Source of the DNA: Anaerotruncus sp.
Lineage (GTDB): Bacteria > Bacillota > Clostridia > Oscillospirales > Ruminococcaceae
Direction: 5' to 3'
Length of the DNA stretch: 64,000 nucleotides
Assembly: GCA_021770005.1 (NCBI GenBank)
Contig: JAETRV010000019.1
Coordinates: 19,576-83,575 of the forward strand
Numbering within the stretch: the stretch's first letter is position 1; every line of letters begins with the position of its first letter. Shown piece after piece: positions 32,269 through 41,568 of this stretch. Position numbers and translations under genes: made by a program. The notes below the pieces were generated by a model, which did no database searches, had not been told where the DNA came from, and saw nothing but the letters and a program-made list of their open reading frames with translations.

Positions 32269-32730
32269 TTATAGCTTTTTAATTGGGAAAAACATGTAAT
32301 TTTTTCCTGTCCGCGGACAAGTAAAGTCATGCACTGCTCCCATCAGAGGGATTGAATTGTCTTCCAAATATTTTATTACTTTGGGGAAAATATCCCCTTC
32401 TCCGCATTCTACATAAACATATTCATAACCGGGAACGATCCACTTTGTCCAACCGTTTGGGGCTTCTGCATCATTTCTACATTCCACTCCCGCAAGATAA
32501 AGACCTTTGGAGAAATCTTCCCATGGTTTGAATGTGTGTGAAAAGTCAGACATAACCCCCCATATCCCAACCATGTCTCCATTCCCATCTTTCTTGACCA
32601 AATTGTGAACTTCTTCAAAATGGGAATTTGCATCAGCCCATAATCTTTGAATAAACCCTTCTCCGTCTAAAGTAGAACCTTCTTTTCCTATTACAACAAA
32701 AGATTCTTTGATACACTTTTCTATTTTCAT
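32269..32730 (-). CDS. GyrI-like effector-binding protein
   Basis: 153 residues, single domain, no membrane segment. The pattern IWGVMSDFSHTF, YLAGVECRNDAEAPNGWTKW and a C-terminal CPRTGKNYMFFPIKK matches stand-alone GyrI-like/BmrR-type ligand-binding domains that occur in AraC-type regulators or alone. The ligand is unknown. I choose the ATG at 32730 because GGAGG is correctly spaced there. The gene is AT-rich relative to its neighbours. Confidence 0.75.
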   Translation of the reverse strand: MKIEKCIKESFVVIGKEGSTLDGEGFIQRLWADANSHFEEVHNLVKKDGNGDMVGIWGVMSDFSHTFKPWEDFSKGLYLAGVECRNDAEAPNGWTKWIVPGYEYVYVECGEGDIFPKVIKYLEDNSIPLMGAVHDFTCPRTGKNYMFFPIKKL

Positions 32731-32772
32731 ATTTTCCTCCCTCATTTCGATTTGTCAAACGGATACGATCAA

Positions 32773-32801
32773 AGCATACCACCATCGCAAGCGGCTTTCA
32801 A
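32773..32801 (-). promoter_or_regulatory. Sigma-A promoter of the GyrI-like gene
   Basis: Minus strand TTGAAA (32796-32801) and TATGCT (32773-32778), 17-base spacer. Confidence 0.55.
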
Positions 32802-32848
32802 TCCTTTCAAGGGGTATGGCCTGTATGATGCCTTTTTAGGGCAAGTGC

Positions 32849-32876
32849 AAACCACCAGTTCTACTGGTGGTTTTGA
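32849..32876. terminator. Hairpin 3' of the deacetylase gene
   Basis: ACCACCAGT pairs perfectly with ACTGGTGGT around a 3-base loop. The flanking T and A runs are short, so termination strength is uncertain. Confidence 0.5.
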
Positions 32877-32911
32877 TTTGCGGCGTGGTATGGATAATGT
32901 CCCAGATAGGT

Positions 32912-33667
32912 TCACCCGGCTTTTCGCTGGCGTCCGGTATGGTCGATCGTGTAGGGAGGAGAATAGACCAGTTCCCCCACCGTCACGAACTGGTAGCCTT
33001 CGTTGGTCAGACGGTCGAGAATCTGCTCGAGTGCCGCAGGGGTGTTCGCCTTACCCGCGTGAAACAGCAGGATGTCCCCCTTCTGCGCCCTGCCGCAGAC
33101 CCGTTCCACCATCTCCTCGACCGGTGGGGTTTTCCAGTCTATGCTGTCGTTCGACCACTGGATCACCTCGAACCCCAATTCCCGAGCGGTCGCTACGACC
33201 AGATCATTGTAGGCGCCGGACGGCGGGCGGAACAACCGGATCTCCTGGCCGGACACCGTCTCGAGCTTTTCCCGGGAGCGGGTGAGCTGTTGGGCGACCT
33301 CCTCTCTGGAAAGTTTGGTCATATCCGGGTGGGTGTTCGAGTGGCTGCCCAGCTCATGCCCAGCCACCGCAATCCGCCTGACCGCTTCCGGATAGCGGTC
33401 GCACCAGTCCCCCACCACAAAGAAGGTTGCCCGTATCTTCCTCTCCTCGAGCAGCCCGAGCAGGCGGTCGATATCACTATCATCCCATGCGCAGTTGATC
33501 CCGAGTGCAGCGGCTTTTTCGGTTGTCTCGACCGAATAGATGGGAAGCTCCCGCGGACGTGTGGAAACCCCGACCACCCTGCCCGCTGCGCCCGCTATGC
33601 CAAACCCCGCCAGAACCAGCAGACTGAAAGCTGCCACCACCTTTTTCCATGAAAAAACGCCGTACAT
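32912..33667 (-). CDS. PdaB-like polysaccharide deacetylase
   Basis: 251 residues: an N-terminal signal/anchor (about 8-28) and a NodB carbohydrate esterase 4 domain. Motif 1 is INCAWDDSD, the metal His pair is HSNTHPD, and RPPSGAYND and the C-terminal LLFHAGK complete the active site. Length and the short N-terminal region match PdaB of spore formers, which acts late in sporulation on spore wall peptidoglycan; that role is an inference here. It lies 40 bases after trxB on the same strand. Confidence 0.85.
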   Translation of the reverse strand: MYGVFSWKKVVAAFSLLVLAGFGIAGAAGRVVGVSTRPRELPIYSVETTEKAAALGINCAWDDSDIDRLLGLLEERKIRATFFVVGDWCDRYPEAVRRIAVAGHELGSHSNTHPDMTKLSREEVAQQLTRSREKLETVSGQEIRLFRPPSGAYNDLVVATARELGFEVIQWSNDSIDWKTPPVEEMVERVCGRAQKGDILLFHAGKANTPAALEQILDRLTNEGYQFVTVGELVYSPPYTIDHTGRQRKAG

Positions 33668-33707
33668 AAACTCTCACCTCAGTGCAGTTTATGCGGCGTT
33701 TTCCAGG

Positions 33708-34637
33708 CTATTCCTGTGTGGCGAGATAGCCGCCCGCTTCAAACGCGGCAATCGCCCCGTCTCCTGCGGCGGTCACGATCTGCCGCAGGGTTTTGGTGCG
33801 GGTATCCCCCGCCGCAAACACCCCGTCCAGATTGGTGCGGGTATCCTCCCCAGCGATAATATAGCCTGCTGGGTCGAGGGAAAGCTGCCCCTCAAAAAGC
33901 TGGTTATCCGGCTCGAACCCGACCGCGACAAACACCCCCTGGACCGGGATTTCGGTCTGGTCGCCCGTTTTGACGTTCTTTACTTGGATCCCTCCAACCA
34001 CCTGTTTTCCCTCCGCCTGCCGGATTTCCACCGGGATCGTGTCATAATGGATCGTGATGTTCTCCCGCTTTTGCAGCGTATCGGTCAGCACCTTTCCCGC
34101 GCGGAAAGCATCCCGGCGGTGGATGAGGTGCACCCGCTCGCAGAGGTTGGAGAGATAGAGCGCGTCCTCGACCGCTGTATTGCCGCCGCCCACGACAAGG
34201 GTGTGTTTCCCTTTGTAGAATCCACCGTCACAGGTCGCGCAGTAGGAGACCCCCCGTCCTGCCAGCGCTTCCTCACCGGGAATGCCGAGTTTCCGGCGTT
34301 TGGCGCCGTTCGCAATGATCACCGCCCGCGCCCGGAAGGTCCTGCCCGACTGGGTTTCCACCTCCTTTTCCGGCCCGTAGAGCCGCACAGCGGACACCCC
34401 GTCAAACTCGACCGCGGCGCCCTGCTCGACCGCCTGGTTATAGAGGCTGGTGCTCAACTCCACCCCGCTGATCCTGCTGTATCCGGGATAGTTTTCGATC
34501 TCGGGGGTGTTTGCCATCTGCCCGCCGCAGACATACGCCTCAAGCACAACGGTGCGCCAGCCCGCCCGCTGTAGATAGATCGCCGCTGTCAGACCCGCCG
34601 GCCCCGCGCCGATGATGATTGCATCATACTGTTCCAC
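33708..34637 (-). CDS. trxB: Thioredoxin reductase
   Basis: 309 residues. FAD-binding GAGPAGLTAAIYLQRAG at the N-terminus, redox-active CATC disulfide (about residue 135), NADPH-binding GGGNTAVEDALYLS and C-terminal GDTRTKTLRQIVTAAGDG are all present. I take the GTG at 34637, which follows AGGAGGAAG closely; the frame is open upstream but without TrxB-like sequence. Its partner thioredoxin is not in the window. Confidence 0.95.
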   Translation of the reverse strand: MEQYDAIIIGAGPAGLTAAIYLQRAGWRTVVLEAYVCGGQMANTPEIENYPGYSRISGVELSTSLYNQAVEQGAAVEFDGVSAVRLYGPEKEVETQSGRTFRARAVIIANGAKRRKLGIPGEEALAGRGVSYCATCDGGFYKGKHTLVVGGGNTAVEDALYLSNLCERVHLIHRRDAFRAGKVLTDTLQKRENITIHYDTIPVEIRQAEGKQVVGGIQVKNVKTGDQTEIPVQGVFVAVGFEPDNQLFEGQLSLDPAGYIIAGEDTRTNLDGVFAAGDTRTKTLRQIVTAAGDGAIAAFEAGGYLATQE

Positions 34638-34677
34638 TGTTCGCTTCCTCCTGCTATATCGACCTTGTGTGGTTTCT

Positions 34678-34706
34678 ATTGTATCCCAATCGCTCGGGAT
34701 ATGCAA
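34678..34706 (-). promoter_or_regulatory. Sigma-A promoter of trxB
   Basis: Minus strand TTGCAT (34701-34706) and TACAAT (34678-34683), 17-base spacer, about 40 bases before the start. Confidence 0.75.
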
Positions 34707-34823
34707 CCTCTTCCAAAAATATCGATTGTTTTTTACATCTGTTGTTTCAATCGCTACTATCTTTTTCAAACGCAATTTGGTATACTGGAACCGAAATCAT
34801 CCGAAAAAATAATTGGTGGTGAA

Positions 34824-35684
34824 ATGATGGCGCTTTTAGAACAACAGTCCCTGCACGCGGTCGGGATCGTCGGCCTTGGCTTGATCGGCGGATCGATGGC
34901 GCGTGCTTTCCAGAAATATACGACCTTGCAGGTCTACGGCTGTGATACCGACCCACAGACCGCCGAACAGGCCGAGCGGGATGGCGCAGTCGATGCAGCG
35001 GGCGGGCCGGAGCTGCTCTCCCGCTGCGGGTTGGTGCTGGTCGCACTCTACCCCCAGCAGACGGTCGCCTTTGTCCGGGAACAGATCGGACGGTTGCGGC
35101 CTGGCAGCATCCTGATCGACCTGTGCGGTGTCAAACGTTATCCGGTCGAAAGCCTGACCCCGCTTTGTGCCGAACATGGGGTCACCTTTATCGGTGGACA
35201 CCCGATGGCTGGTAAGGAAACCTGGGGGTTTTCCGGCTCGGATGCCGACCTGTTCCAGCAGGCCAGCATGATCCTGACCCCGGACAGCCGCACCCCATCG
35301 GACGCGCTCGCGCTGGTTTCCGGGCTTTTCCGGCAGATCGGGTTCGGGCGGATCACCCTGACTACCCCCGAGGCGCACGACCGCATGATCGCATTCACCT
35401 CCCAGCTCGCGCATGTGGTCTCGAGCGCATACATCAAAAGCCCGCGCGCGCTCCAACGCAACGGGTTCTCGGCGGGCAGCTATAAGGATTTGACCCGGGT
35501 GGCCAAGCTCAATCCCGGGATGTGGACCGAGCTGTTTCTGGAAAACGGGGATGATCTGGTGGAGGAGATCGATGAGATCATCCTGCATCTAAAGGAATAC
35601 CGGGAGGCAATCGCCCGGAAGGATGGTGAACGTCTCCACGCCCTGCTGGACGAAGGGAGACGGATCAAGGAGGCATTACAATGA
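34824..35684 (+). CDS. tyrA: Prephenate dehydrogenase
   Basis: 286 residues. It oxidises prephenate to 4-hydroxyphenylpyruvate for tyrosine synthesis. The N-terminal NAD site is GIVGLGLIGGSMA, GGHPMAGKETWGF is the conserved substrate-binding segment, and FTSQLAHVVSSA is typical of the helical C-terminal dimerisation domain. No ACT or chorismate mutase domain is fused. The start is the ATG at 34824 or 34827, with only a weak GGTGG site. A TATACT at 34781-34786 may be a -10, but I see no good -35. It overlaps aroB by 4 bases. Confidence 0.93.
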   Translation: MMALLEQQSLHAVGIVGLGLIGGSMARAFQKYTTLQVYGCDTDPQTAEQAERDGAVDAAGGPELLSRCGLVLVALYPQQTVAFVREQIGRLRPGSILIDLCGVKRYPVESLTPLCAEHGVTFIGGHPMAGKETWGFSGSDADLFQQASMILTPDSRTPSDALALVSGLFRQIGFGRITLTTPEAHDRMIAFTSQLAHVVSSAYIKSPRALQRNGFSAGSYKDLTRVAKLNPGMWTELFLENGDDLVEEIDEIILHLKEYREAIARKDGERLHALLDEGRRIKEALQ

Positions 35685-36745
35685 AAACCATACAGGTCAA
35701 TACCGGCAGGCCGTACCAGATTCAGATTGGCAACGGGCTGCTCGGCCAAGCGCCCGCACTGATTGCGCAGGTCTACGGGGAACGGCGTCCCCGGCTTGCG
35801 GTCATCACCGACGACACGGTGGACCGGCTCTATGGGGACCGTCTGCTCAGCCTGCTCGAAGAGGCGGGATATCCGGTCTGCAAATTCGTGTTTCCGCATG
35901 GGGAGCAGTCCAAAACCCTGCAAACCGTCCACGCTGTATACGGATTCCTCTCGGAAAACGGGATCACCCGGAGCGATGTTGTGGTTGCACTGGGGGGTGG
36001 GGTAGTCGGCGATCTCGCGGGCTTCGCTGCTGCCACCTGGCTGCGGAGCATCGATTTTATCCAGATTCCCACCACCTTCCTCTCGATGATCGATTCATCG
36101 GTCGGCGGCAAGACCGGGGTGGACATCCCACAGGGAAAAAACCTGGTCGGCGCGTTCTGGCAGCCGTCGCTGGTCATCTGCGACCCGCTGGCCCTCGACA
36201 CCCTGCCTGACATATATTTTGCCGACGGGATCGCCGAGGCGGTCAAATATGGCGCGATTCTGGATGCGTCCCTCTTCCGCTTGTTCGAGGAAGGCAGGCT
36301 GCGTGAACAGCTTACCGAGGTCATCGCCCGGTGTATCGACCTGAAACGGTATGTGGTCGAGCAGGACGAGCGGGACAAGGGGCTCCGCCAGCAGCTCAAC
36401 TTTGGGCATACGTTCGGCCATGCGATTGAAAAACAGGCAGGGTTCACGATCACCCACGGGCAGGGGGTCGCAATCGGGATGGTGCTGATCTCCCGCGCCT
36501 GTGAGCGCGCCGGTCTGACTCCGTCCGGGACTGCGGATCGCATCCAAGCCTGCCTGCAACAATACGGGCTGCCGACCTCCACCGATTACCCGCTCGGCCT
36601 GCTCTGTCAGAATGCGATGGGGGATAAAAAACGGTCCGGCTCCCAAATCGCGCTGGTCGTGCTGCAACAGCTCGGACAAGCCACCCTGCATCCGGTCAGC
36701 ACCGACCGCCTGCTCGCTTTTATGACGGGGGAATCGGATGGCTAA
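35681..36745 (+). CDS. aroB: 3-dehydroquinate synthase
   Basis: 354 residues, normal length. It converts DAHP to 3-dehydroquinate. ALGGGVVGDLAGFAAATW and IDSSVGGKTGVD are the NAD/substrate motifs, and NFGHTFGHAIE carries zinc-binding histidines. The ATG overlaps the tyrA stop (ATGA), and its 3' end overlaps aroA by 8 bases, so translation is coupled along the operon. Confidence 0.96.
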   Translation: MKTIQVNTGRPYQIQIGNGLLGQAPALIAQVYGERRPRLAVITDDTVDRLYGDRLLSLLEEAGYPVCKFVFPHGEQSKTLQTVHAVYGFLSENGITRSDVVVALGGGVVGDLAGFAAATWLRSIDFIQIPTTFLSMIDSSVGGKTGVDIPQGKNLVGAFWQPSLVICDPLALDTLPDIYFADGIAEAVKYGAILDASLFRLFEEGRLREQLTEVIARCIDLKRYVVEQDERDKGLRQQLNFGHTFGHAIEKQAGFTITHGQGVAIGMVLISRACERAGLTPSGTADRIQACLQQYGLPTSTDYPLGLLCQNAMGDKKRSGSQIALVVLQQLGQATLHPVSTDRLLAFMTGESDG

Positions 36746-37997
36746 TTATCTTCTGACTCCCGCCCGCCCGCGCGGGGAACTGCACGCGCCCCCTTCCAAA
36801 TCTGCGGCGCACCGGGCGCTGATCTGCGCCGCCCTTTCGGGGAAACCCTGCCGGGTTGCCCCGGTGTCGGGGTCGGCGGATATGGATGCAACCCTCGGCG
36901 TGCTCGCCGCAATGGGAAGCCGGTTCACCCGGACGCAGGATACGGTTCTCTTTTCTGGCGCGGACTGGGTCACTGGGCCTGTCCTCCTCAACTGCATCGA
37001 AAGCGGCTCCACTCTGCGGTTCCTGCTGCCTGTTGCCGCCGCGCGCGGGCTCCCCGCGACCTTCATCGGGGAAGGCCGGCTTCCCGAACGCCCGATTGGG
37101 GTCCTCGCCGGGCAGATGAAGCAACATGGTGTTTCGTTCTCGTCCGACCGGATGCCGTTCACCCTTTCAGGCCGTTTGACCGGCGGGCGGTATCTGCTTC
37201 CTGGAAATGTAAGCTCCCAGTTTATCTCGGGGCTCCTGTTCGCGCTCCCGCTCCTGCCCGAAGGTGGGGAAATCCTGCTCGATTCCCCGCTCCAATCTGC
37301 CGGATACGTCGAGATGACCCTCGAGTCCCTTTGTCACTCGGGGATCCGGGTCGAACCGATGGAGAACGGCTGGCGGGTTCCGGGCGGTCAAGCGTATGGC
37401 GGCGGCGACCGGACGGTGGAAGCCGACTGGTCCAACGCGGCATTCTGGCTCTGCGCGGGGGCGATTGGAGGGGAAGTCCGCCTGACAGGGCTTTCCACCT
37501 GTTCCGCACAGGGGGACCGGGCGATTCTGGAACTGATCCAGCGGTTTGGCGGACGGGTTTCACAGGATGCGGACGCGGTCAGTGTCTGCTCTGCGCCGCT
37601 GCACAGCTGCAGGGTGGATGCGGGGCCGATCCCCGACCTGATCCCGGCCGTCGCGGTGATGGCGGCATTTGCACAGGGTGAAACCGAGATTTATAACGCT
37701 GCCCGGCTGCGGATCAAGGAGAGCGACCGGCTTGCAACCGTCACGGCCCTGCTCCGCAGCCTTGGCGGGACGGTCATCGAGTACCCCGACCGGCTGGTGA
37801 TCCAGGGCGGCGGCCTGCATGGCGGGATGGTCGACGGCGCAAATGACCACCGGATCGTGATGGCGGCAGCAGTCGCGGGGATGTTTGCCGATGGGCAGGT
37901 AACCGTCACCGGTGTGGAGGCGGTGGGAAAATCCTATCCCGACTTTTTCACCGATTATCAAAAATTAGGCGGCTTTTACGCCCCGACAGGAGGTTAA
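36738..37997 (+). CDS. aroA: EPSP synthase (3-phosphoshikimate 1-carboxyvinyltransferase)
   Basis: 419 residues. PSKSAAHRALICAAL at the N-terminus binds phosphoshikimate, the CIESGSTLRFLLPVAA segment binds PEP, and RIKESDRLATV and NDHRIVMAAAVAG are C-terminal signatures. The usual LGNAGT glyphosate-region motif reads IESGST here, as in some Firmicute (class II-like) enzymes. Confidence 0.96.
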   Translation: MANYLLTPARPRGELHAPPSKSAAHRALICAALSGKPCRVAPVSGSADMDATLGVLAAMGSRFTRTQDTVLFSGADWVTGPVLLNCIESGSTLRFLLPVAAARGLPATFIGEGRLPERPIGVLAGQMKQHGVSFSSDRMPFTLSGRLTGGRYLLPGNVSSQFISGLLFALPLLPEGGEILLDSPLQSAGYVEMTLESLCHSGIRVEPMENGWRVPGGQAYGGGDRTVEADWSNAAFWLCAGAIGGEVRLTGLSTCSAQGDRAILELIQRFGGRVSQDADAVSVCSAPLHSCRVDAGPIPDLIPAVAVMAAFAQGETEIYNAARLRIKESDRLATVTALLRSLGGTVIEYPDRLVIQGGGLHGGMVDGANDHRIVMAAAVAGMFADGQVTVTGVEAVGKSYPDFFTDYQKLGGFYAPTGG

Positions 37998-38001
37998 CAG
38001 G

Positions 38002-39132
38002 ATGTCGTCCAGATGGGGCAACCAGTTTCAGATTTCGATTTTCGGGGAGAGCCATGGGGCCGGGATCGGCGTGGTGATCGATGGGGTCCCCGCCGGGGTA
38101 CCGCTCGACCTCGAACAGCTGCATCTGTTTTTACAGCGGCGCGCGCCTGGGAAAAACCGCGCCAGCACCCCGCGCAGGGAGTCCGACCTGCCGGAGCTTC
38201 TCTCAGGGGTGCAGAATGGCCGGACAACCGGCGCACCGCTCGCCGCGCTGATCCGCAACAGCGACCAGCATTCGAAGGACTATTCCGAACTGGCCCACAC
38301 CGCGCGTCCCGGTCACGCCGACTACACCGGCTATCTGCGCTATGCAGGTTGTAATGATGTGCGGGGTGGGGGGCATTTTTCCGGGCGTCTGACGGCGCCG
38401 CTCTGTTTTGCGGGCGGAATCGCCAGACAACTGCTTGCCGCATATGGGGTTCTGGTAGGTGCGCACGCCGCGCGTATTGCGGGAATTGACGATACACCGT
38501 TCGATCCGGTTGGGCTGGATGCCCAGACCCTGCTCGCCCCAGGGAAAGCGGAAATCCCAGTCCTTGACCCCGGAGCAGGCGGCCGGATGCTCGCCGCGAT
38601 CGAGCGGGCACGGATGGAACAGGACTCGGTGGGCGGCGTGGTTGAATGTGCGGTGCTCGGGATGCCGGCGGGGATCGGCTCCCCGATGTTCGACGGTCTG
38701 GAAAATCGGATCGCTTCGATCGTATTCGGCATCCCGGCGGTCAAGGGGATTGAGTTCGGCGCCGGGTTCGGTGCGGCTGACCTGCGCGGGAGCCAAAATA
38801 ACGATCCGTTCCGCATCCGGGATGGCGCGGTCGTCTGCGCCACCAACCATGCAGGCGGTATTCTCGGCGGTATCTCGACCGGTATGCCGGTCCTGTTCCG
38901 GGCCGCGTTCAAGCCCACCCCGTCGATCTCGCAGCCACAGCAGACGGTCGACTTTGTCCGGCACGCCGAACGGGAACTGACGGTCCATGGGAGACATGAC
39001 CCGTGTGTTGTCTTGCGTGCGGTTCCGGTGGTCGAAGCGGCAGCCGCAATCGCGGTCGCTGACTGCCTGCTCGGGGCGGATGGTTACCGGCGCTTTCCGG
39101 GACAGACTTCGGCCGAGAATCAAAAAATGTAA
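38002..39132 (+). CDS. aroC: Chorismate synthase
   Basis: 376 residues. FMN-dependent last step of the common aromatic pathway. GESHGAGIGVVIDGVPAG, RRAPGKNRASTPRRESD and the C-terminal RHDPCVVLRAVPVVEA are all conserved. It begins 5 bases after aroA behind AGGAGG, completing tyrA-aroB-aroA-aroC. A TTGCCGCC/GGGCGGC hairpin just downstream is a fragment of the repeat family. Confidence 0.96.
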   Translation: MSSRWGNQFQISIFGESHGAGIGVVIDGVPAGVPLDLEQLHLFLQRRAPGKNRASTPRRESDLPELLSGVQNGRTTGAPLAALIRNSDQHSKDYSELAHTARPGHADYTGYLRYAGCNDVRGGGHFSGRLTAPLCFAGGIARQLLAAYGVLVGAHAARIAGIDDTPFDPVGLDAQTLLAPGKAEIPVLDPGAGGRMLAAIERARMEQDSVGGVVECAVLGMPAGIGSPMFDGLENRIASIVFGIPAVKGIEFGAGFGAADLRGSQNNDPFRIRDGAVVCATNHAGGILGGISTGMPVLFRAAFKPTPSISQPQQTVDFVRHAERELTVHGRHDPCVVLRAVPVVEAAAAIAVADCLLGADGYRRFPGQTSAENQKM

Positions 39133-39143
39133 TCACAAAGTAC

Positions 39144-39168
39144 CTTCTTGCCGCCTTTGGGCGGCGGG
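39144..39168. repeat. Repeat-family fragment, copy R5
   Basis: Contains CTTGCCGCCTTTGGGCGGC, identical to the hairpin module of copy R1, 12 bases after the aroC stop. The rest of the repeat is absent. Confidence 0.5.
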
Positions 39169-39272
39169 GATTCTGCCTATCGGCCCCGCAGTTTTTCTAT
39201 GATACCATCTCTGCGGGTAGCGCGGCATTGCATACGAAATCTACGAAAGACAGCACAGGCGGGGAGGAAAAG

Positions 39273-40049
39273 ATGGCATATCAAAAAGGGAGTGTGCGGC
39301 TGGACAAGGCGGTTGCCGCGCAGACGCAGTTTTCACGTAAGGATGTGCATAAGATGCTCAGCCGCGGGCAGATTTTGGTCAATGGATTGCCCGTACGCAA
39401 TTTTGACGCCAGGGTCGATCTGTCGCAGGACGAGATTGTGGTGGACGGTCAGCTGCTCGCTCTCACCCAGTACAGCTATCTGATGCTTCATAAACCGCGC
39501 GGCGTGGTCTGTGCGACTGCGGACGCCGCGCTGCCTACCGTCCTCGACCTTGTGCCGGAGGAACTGCGGCGTTCCGGATTGGCCCCCGCTGGGCGGTTGG
39601 ATAAGGATACCACCGGATTTGTGCTGCTGACCAACGATGGGGCGTTCTCCCACCGCATTCTTTCCCCGCGCAGCCACGTCCCCAAAACCTATCTCGCCCT
39701 ATTAGACAAGACTCCAGACCATTCGATGGTGGAAGCATTTGCGGCGGGGGTAGCGCTTTCGCCAGACAAACATGATAACTTGGGGAATGGGGAGGCCTGT
39801 CCGAAAAAGATCGTCTGTATGCCCGCCCGGCTGGAACTGGTAGAGGGCGCCCCCAGAGCCGCGCGGGTGGTGATCCGGCAGGGGATGTACCATCAGGTTA
39901 AGCGGATGTTTGCCGCTTTCGGGATTACGGTGACCAGCCTGCACCGGGAACAGATCGGCGGGCTTCCGCTGGACCCTTCCCTGCCCGAAGGGGCCTGCCG
40001 CCCGCTTTCCGCAGAGGAGGTCGCGCGGATTGGAATGGAAAGTTTTTGA
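39273..40049 (+). CDS. rsuA: RsuA-family 16S rRNA pseudouridine synthase
   Basis: 258 residues. An N-terminal S4 RNA-binding domain (about 4-60, VRLDKAVAAQTQFSRKDV) precedes the RsuA catalytic domain with the Asp of GRLDKDTTGFVLLTNDG (about residue 109) and a C-terminal RQGMYHQVKRMFAAFG. The symbol is given by family; the exact uridine is not proven. The start is the ATG at 39273 behind GGGGAGGAAA. Confidence 0.88.
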   Translation: MAYQKGSVRLDKAVAAQTQFSRKDVHKMLSRGQILVNGLPVRNFDARVDLSQDEIVVDGQLLALTQYSYLMLHKPRGVVCATADAALPTVLDLVPEELRRSGLAPAGRLDKDTTGFVLLTNDGAFSHRILSPRSHVPKTYLALLDKTPDHSMVEAFAAGVALSPDKHDNLGNGEACPKKIVCMPARLELVEGAPRAARVVIRQGMYHQVKRMFAAFGITVTSLHREQIGGLPLDPSLPEGACRPLSAEEVARIGMESF

Positions 40050-40256
40050 AAATTTTTGGGGTTGTCTAACAACCGTTCAAAGTTGCGTTAAATTTTCTTC
40101 ACATCTTTAGGGGGAATCTGTTGTATAATGTGTCTACGAAATCGCTAAATATACCGCACAAACGGGCAGATCGACTTCTAAAAAGCATGATTCCCTCTTA
40201 AACCCTCAAAAAAAATGAAAATAATAGCGCTTTTCAGAGGAAAATAGGAAAGTGTG

Positions 40257-40285
40257 TTGCAAATTACACAAATTTGTTGTAAAAT
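40257..40285 (+). promoter_or_regulatory. Sigma-A promoter of the PucR-type regulator gene
   Basis: TTGCAA (40257-40262) and TAAAAT (40280-40285), 17-base spacer, leaving a leader of about 130 bases. The remainder of the 40050-40420 gap is AT-rich. A TATAAT at 40123-40128 lacks a good -35, and I see nothing else there. Confidence 0.75.
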
Positions 40286-40420
40286 ATTCGTGATGGCTTG
40301 TCAGAATCAAGTTCTGAAAATTTTCCGCGCCCGAAATGCCGGAGTAGATGGAAGAGTTCCGGTGCGGGACAGCTGGGCCGGTGACGCATGGACCTATTAC
40401 GAATAGAAGAGGGGATAGAA

Positions 40421-41506
40421 ATGTCAAACAGGCTTTTTCAGGGGATCGTTCATCAGATGCGGGACTGTATCGACCGGGTGATCGGTGTCGTGGATGACAG
40501 CGCGGCGATTATCTCTTGCAGCGATCTGACCAAAATCGGAGAGACCAGCGATTTTTTTGCCATTGATCCCGGCGAGATGAGCGAAGTGTTCGTCCGGGAC
40601 GGATATACCTATAAACCGTTTGGCAGCAAGATGAAACCTGAATTCGCGGTATTTGTCGAGGGTGTGGACGACCTCGCCGCAAAATACTGCAACCTGCTTG
40701 CCATCTCGCTCTCTTCGATCAAGCAGTATTATGACGAGAAATATGACCGCAGCAACTTCATCAAAAATGTGATCCTTGATAATATCCTGCCGGGCGATAT
40801 CTATGTCAAAGCCCGTGAGCTGCACTTCAACACCGATTCCACCCGCGTGGTCCTGCTGATCCGGATCATTGCGTCCAATGATATTTCCGCATTTGATGTG
40901 ATCCAGAACCTTTTCCCGGATAAGCAGAAGGATTTCGTCTTCAACATCTCAGAAAGCGACATCGTGCTGGTCAAGGAGACCAAGCCAGGCATCGAGAGCA
41001 AGGACCTCGAAAAGCTCGCCCGCTCGATCGTGGATACGCTGGGCAGCGAGTTCTATACCAAAGTGGTGGTCGGCATCGGGACCTCGATCGTTGGGGTCAA
41101 AGACCTTGCTCGCAGCTTTAAGGAGGCACAGGTCGCGCTTGAGGTCGGCAAGGTGTTCGATACCGAGAAGGCGATCGTCAGCTATGACAATCTCGGGATC
41201 GCCCGCTTGATCTACCAGCTCCCGACCACCCTCTGTGACATGTTCCTGCGGGAGGTCTTTAAGCGGGGATCGATCGAGTCGCTCGACCACGAGACCCTCT
41301 TCACGATTCAGAAGTTCTTTGAAAACAACCTCAACGTCTCGGAAACCTCGCGTAAGCTGTTTGTACACAGAAATACGCTGGTTTACCGGCTGGAAAAGAT
41401 TAAAAAGCTCACCGGGTTGGACCTGCGCGAGTTCGACCATGCGATCATCTTCAAGGTTGCATTGATGGTCAAACGTTACCTTCAGGCAAACCCTGTGAAA
41501 TATTAA
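40421..41506 (+). CDS. PucR/CdaR-type transcriptional regulator
   Basis: 361 residues. The C-terminus holds the PucR helix-turn-helix (about 305-355: NVSETSRKLFVHRNTLVYRL, then EKIKKLTGLDLREF). The middle resembles the GGDEF-like sensory domain of CdaR regulators (ISESDIVLVKE, GIGTSIVGVKDLARSFKEAQ), and the N-terminus resembles a diacid-sensor type region. Ligand and targets are not clear. It is separated from ftsE by a terminator, so it is probably not a division gene. The ATG at 40421 follows AGAGGGGA. Confidence 0.85.
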   Translation: MSNRLFQGIVHQMRDCIDRVIGVVDDSAAIISCSDLTKIGETSDFFAIDPGEMSEVFVRDGYTYKPFGSKMKPEFAVFVEGVDDLAAKYCNLLAISLSSIKQYYDEKYDRSNFIKNVILDNILPGDIYVKARELHFNTDSTRVVLLIRIIASNDISAFDVIQNLFPDKQKDFVFNISESDIVLVKETKPGIESKDLEKLARSIVDTLGSEFYTKVVVGIGTSIVGVKDLARSFKEAQVALEVGKVFDTEKAIVSYDNLGIARLIYQLPTTLCDMFLREVFKRGSIESLDHETLFTIQKFFENNLNVSETSRKLFVHRNTLVYRLEKIKKLTGLDLREFDHAIIFKVALMVKRYLQANPVKY

Positions 41507-41518
41507 CACAAACAAACG

Positions 41519-41547
41519 AAAAGCCTGTTGCGAACAACAGGCTTTTT
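41519..41547 (+). terminator. Terminator between the regulator gene and ftsE
   Basis: AAGCCTGTTG pairs with CAACAGGCTT around a short loop, followed by TTT. ftsE begins only 22 bases later with no visible promoter, so read-through or a hidden promoter is implied. Confidence 0.85.
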
Positions 41548-41568
41548 CAAAGGCGGTGTACCATTCGA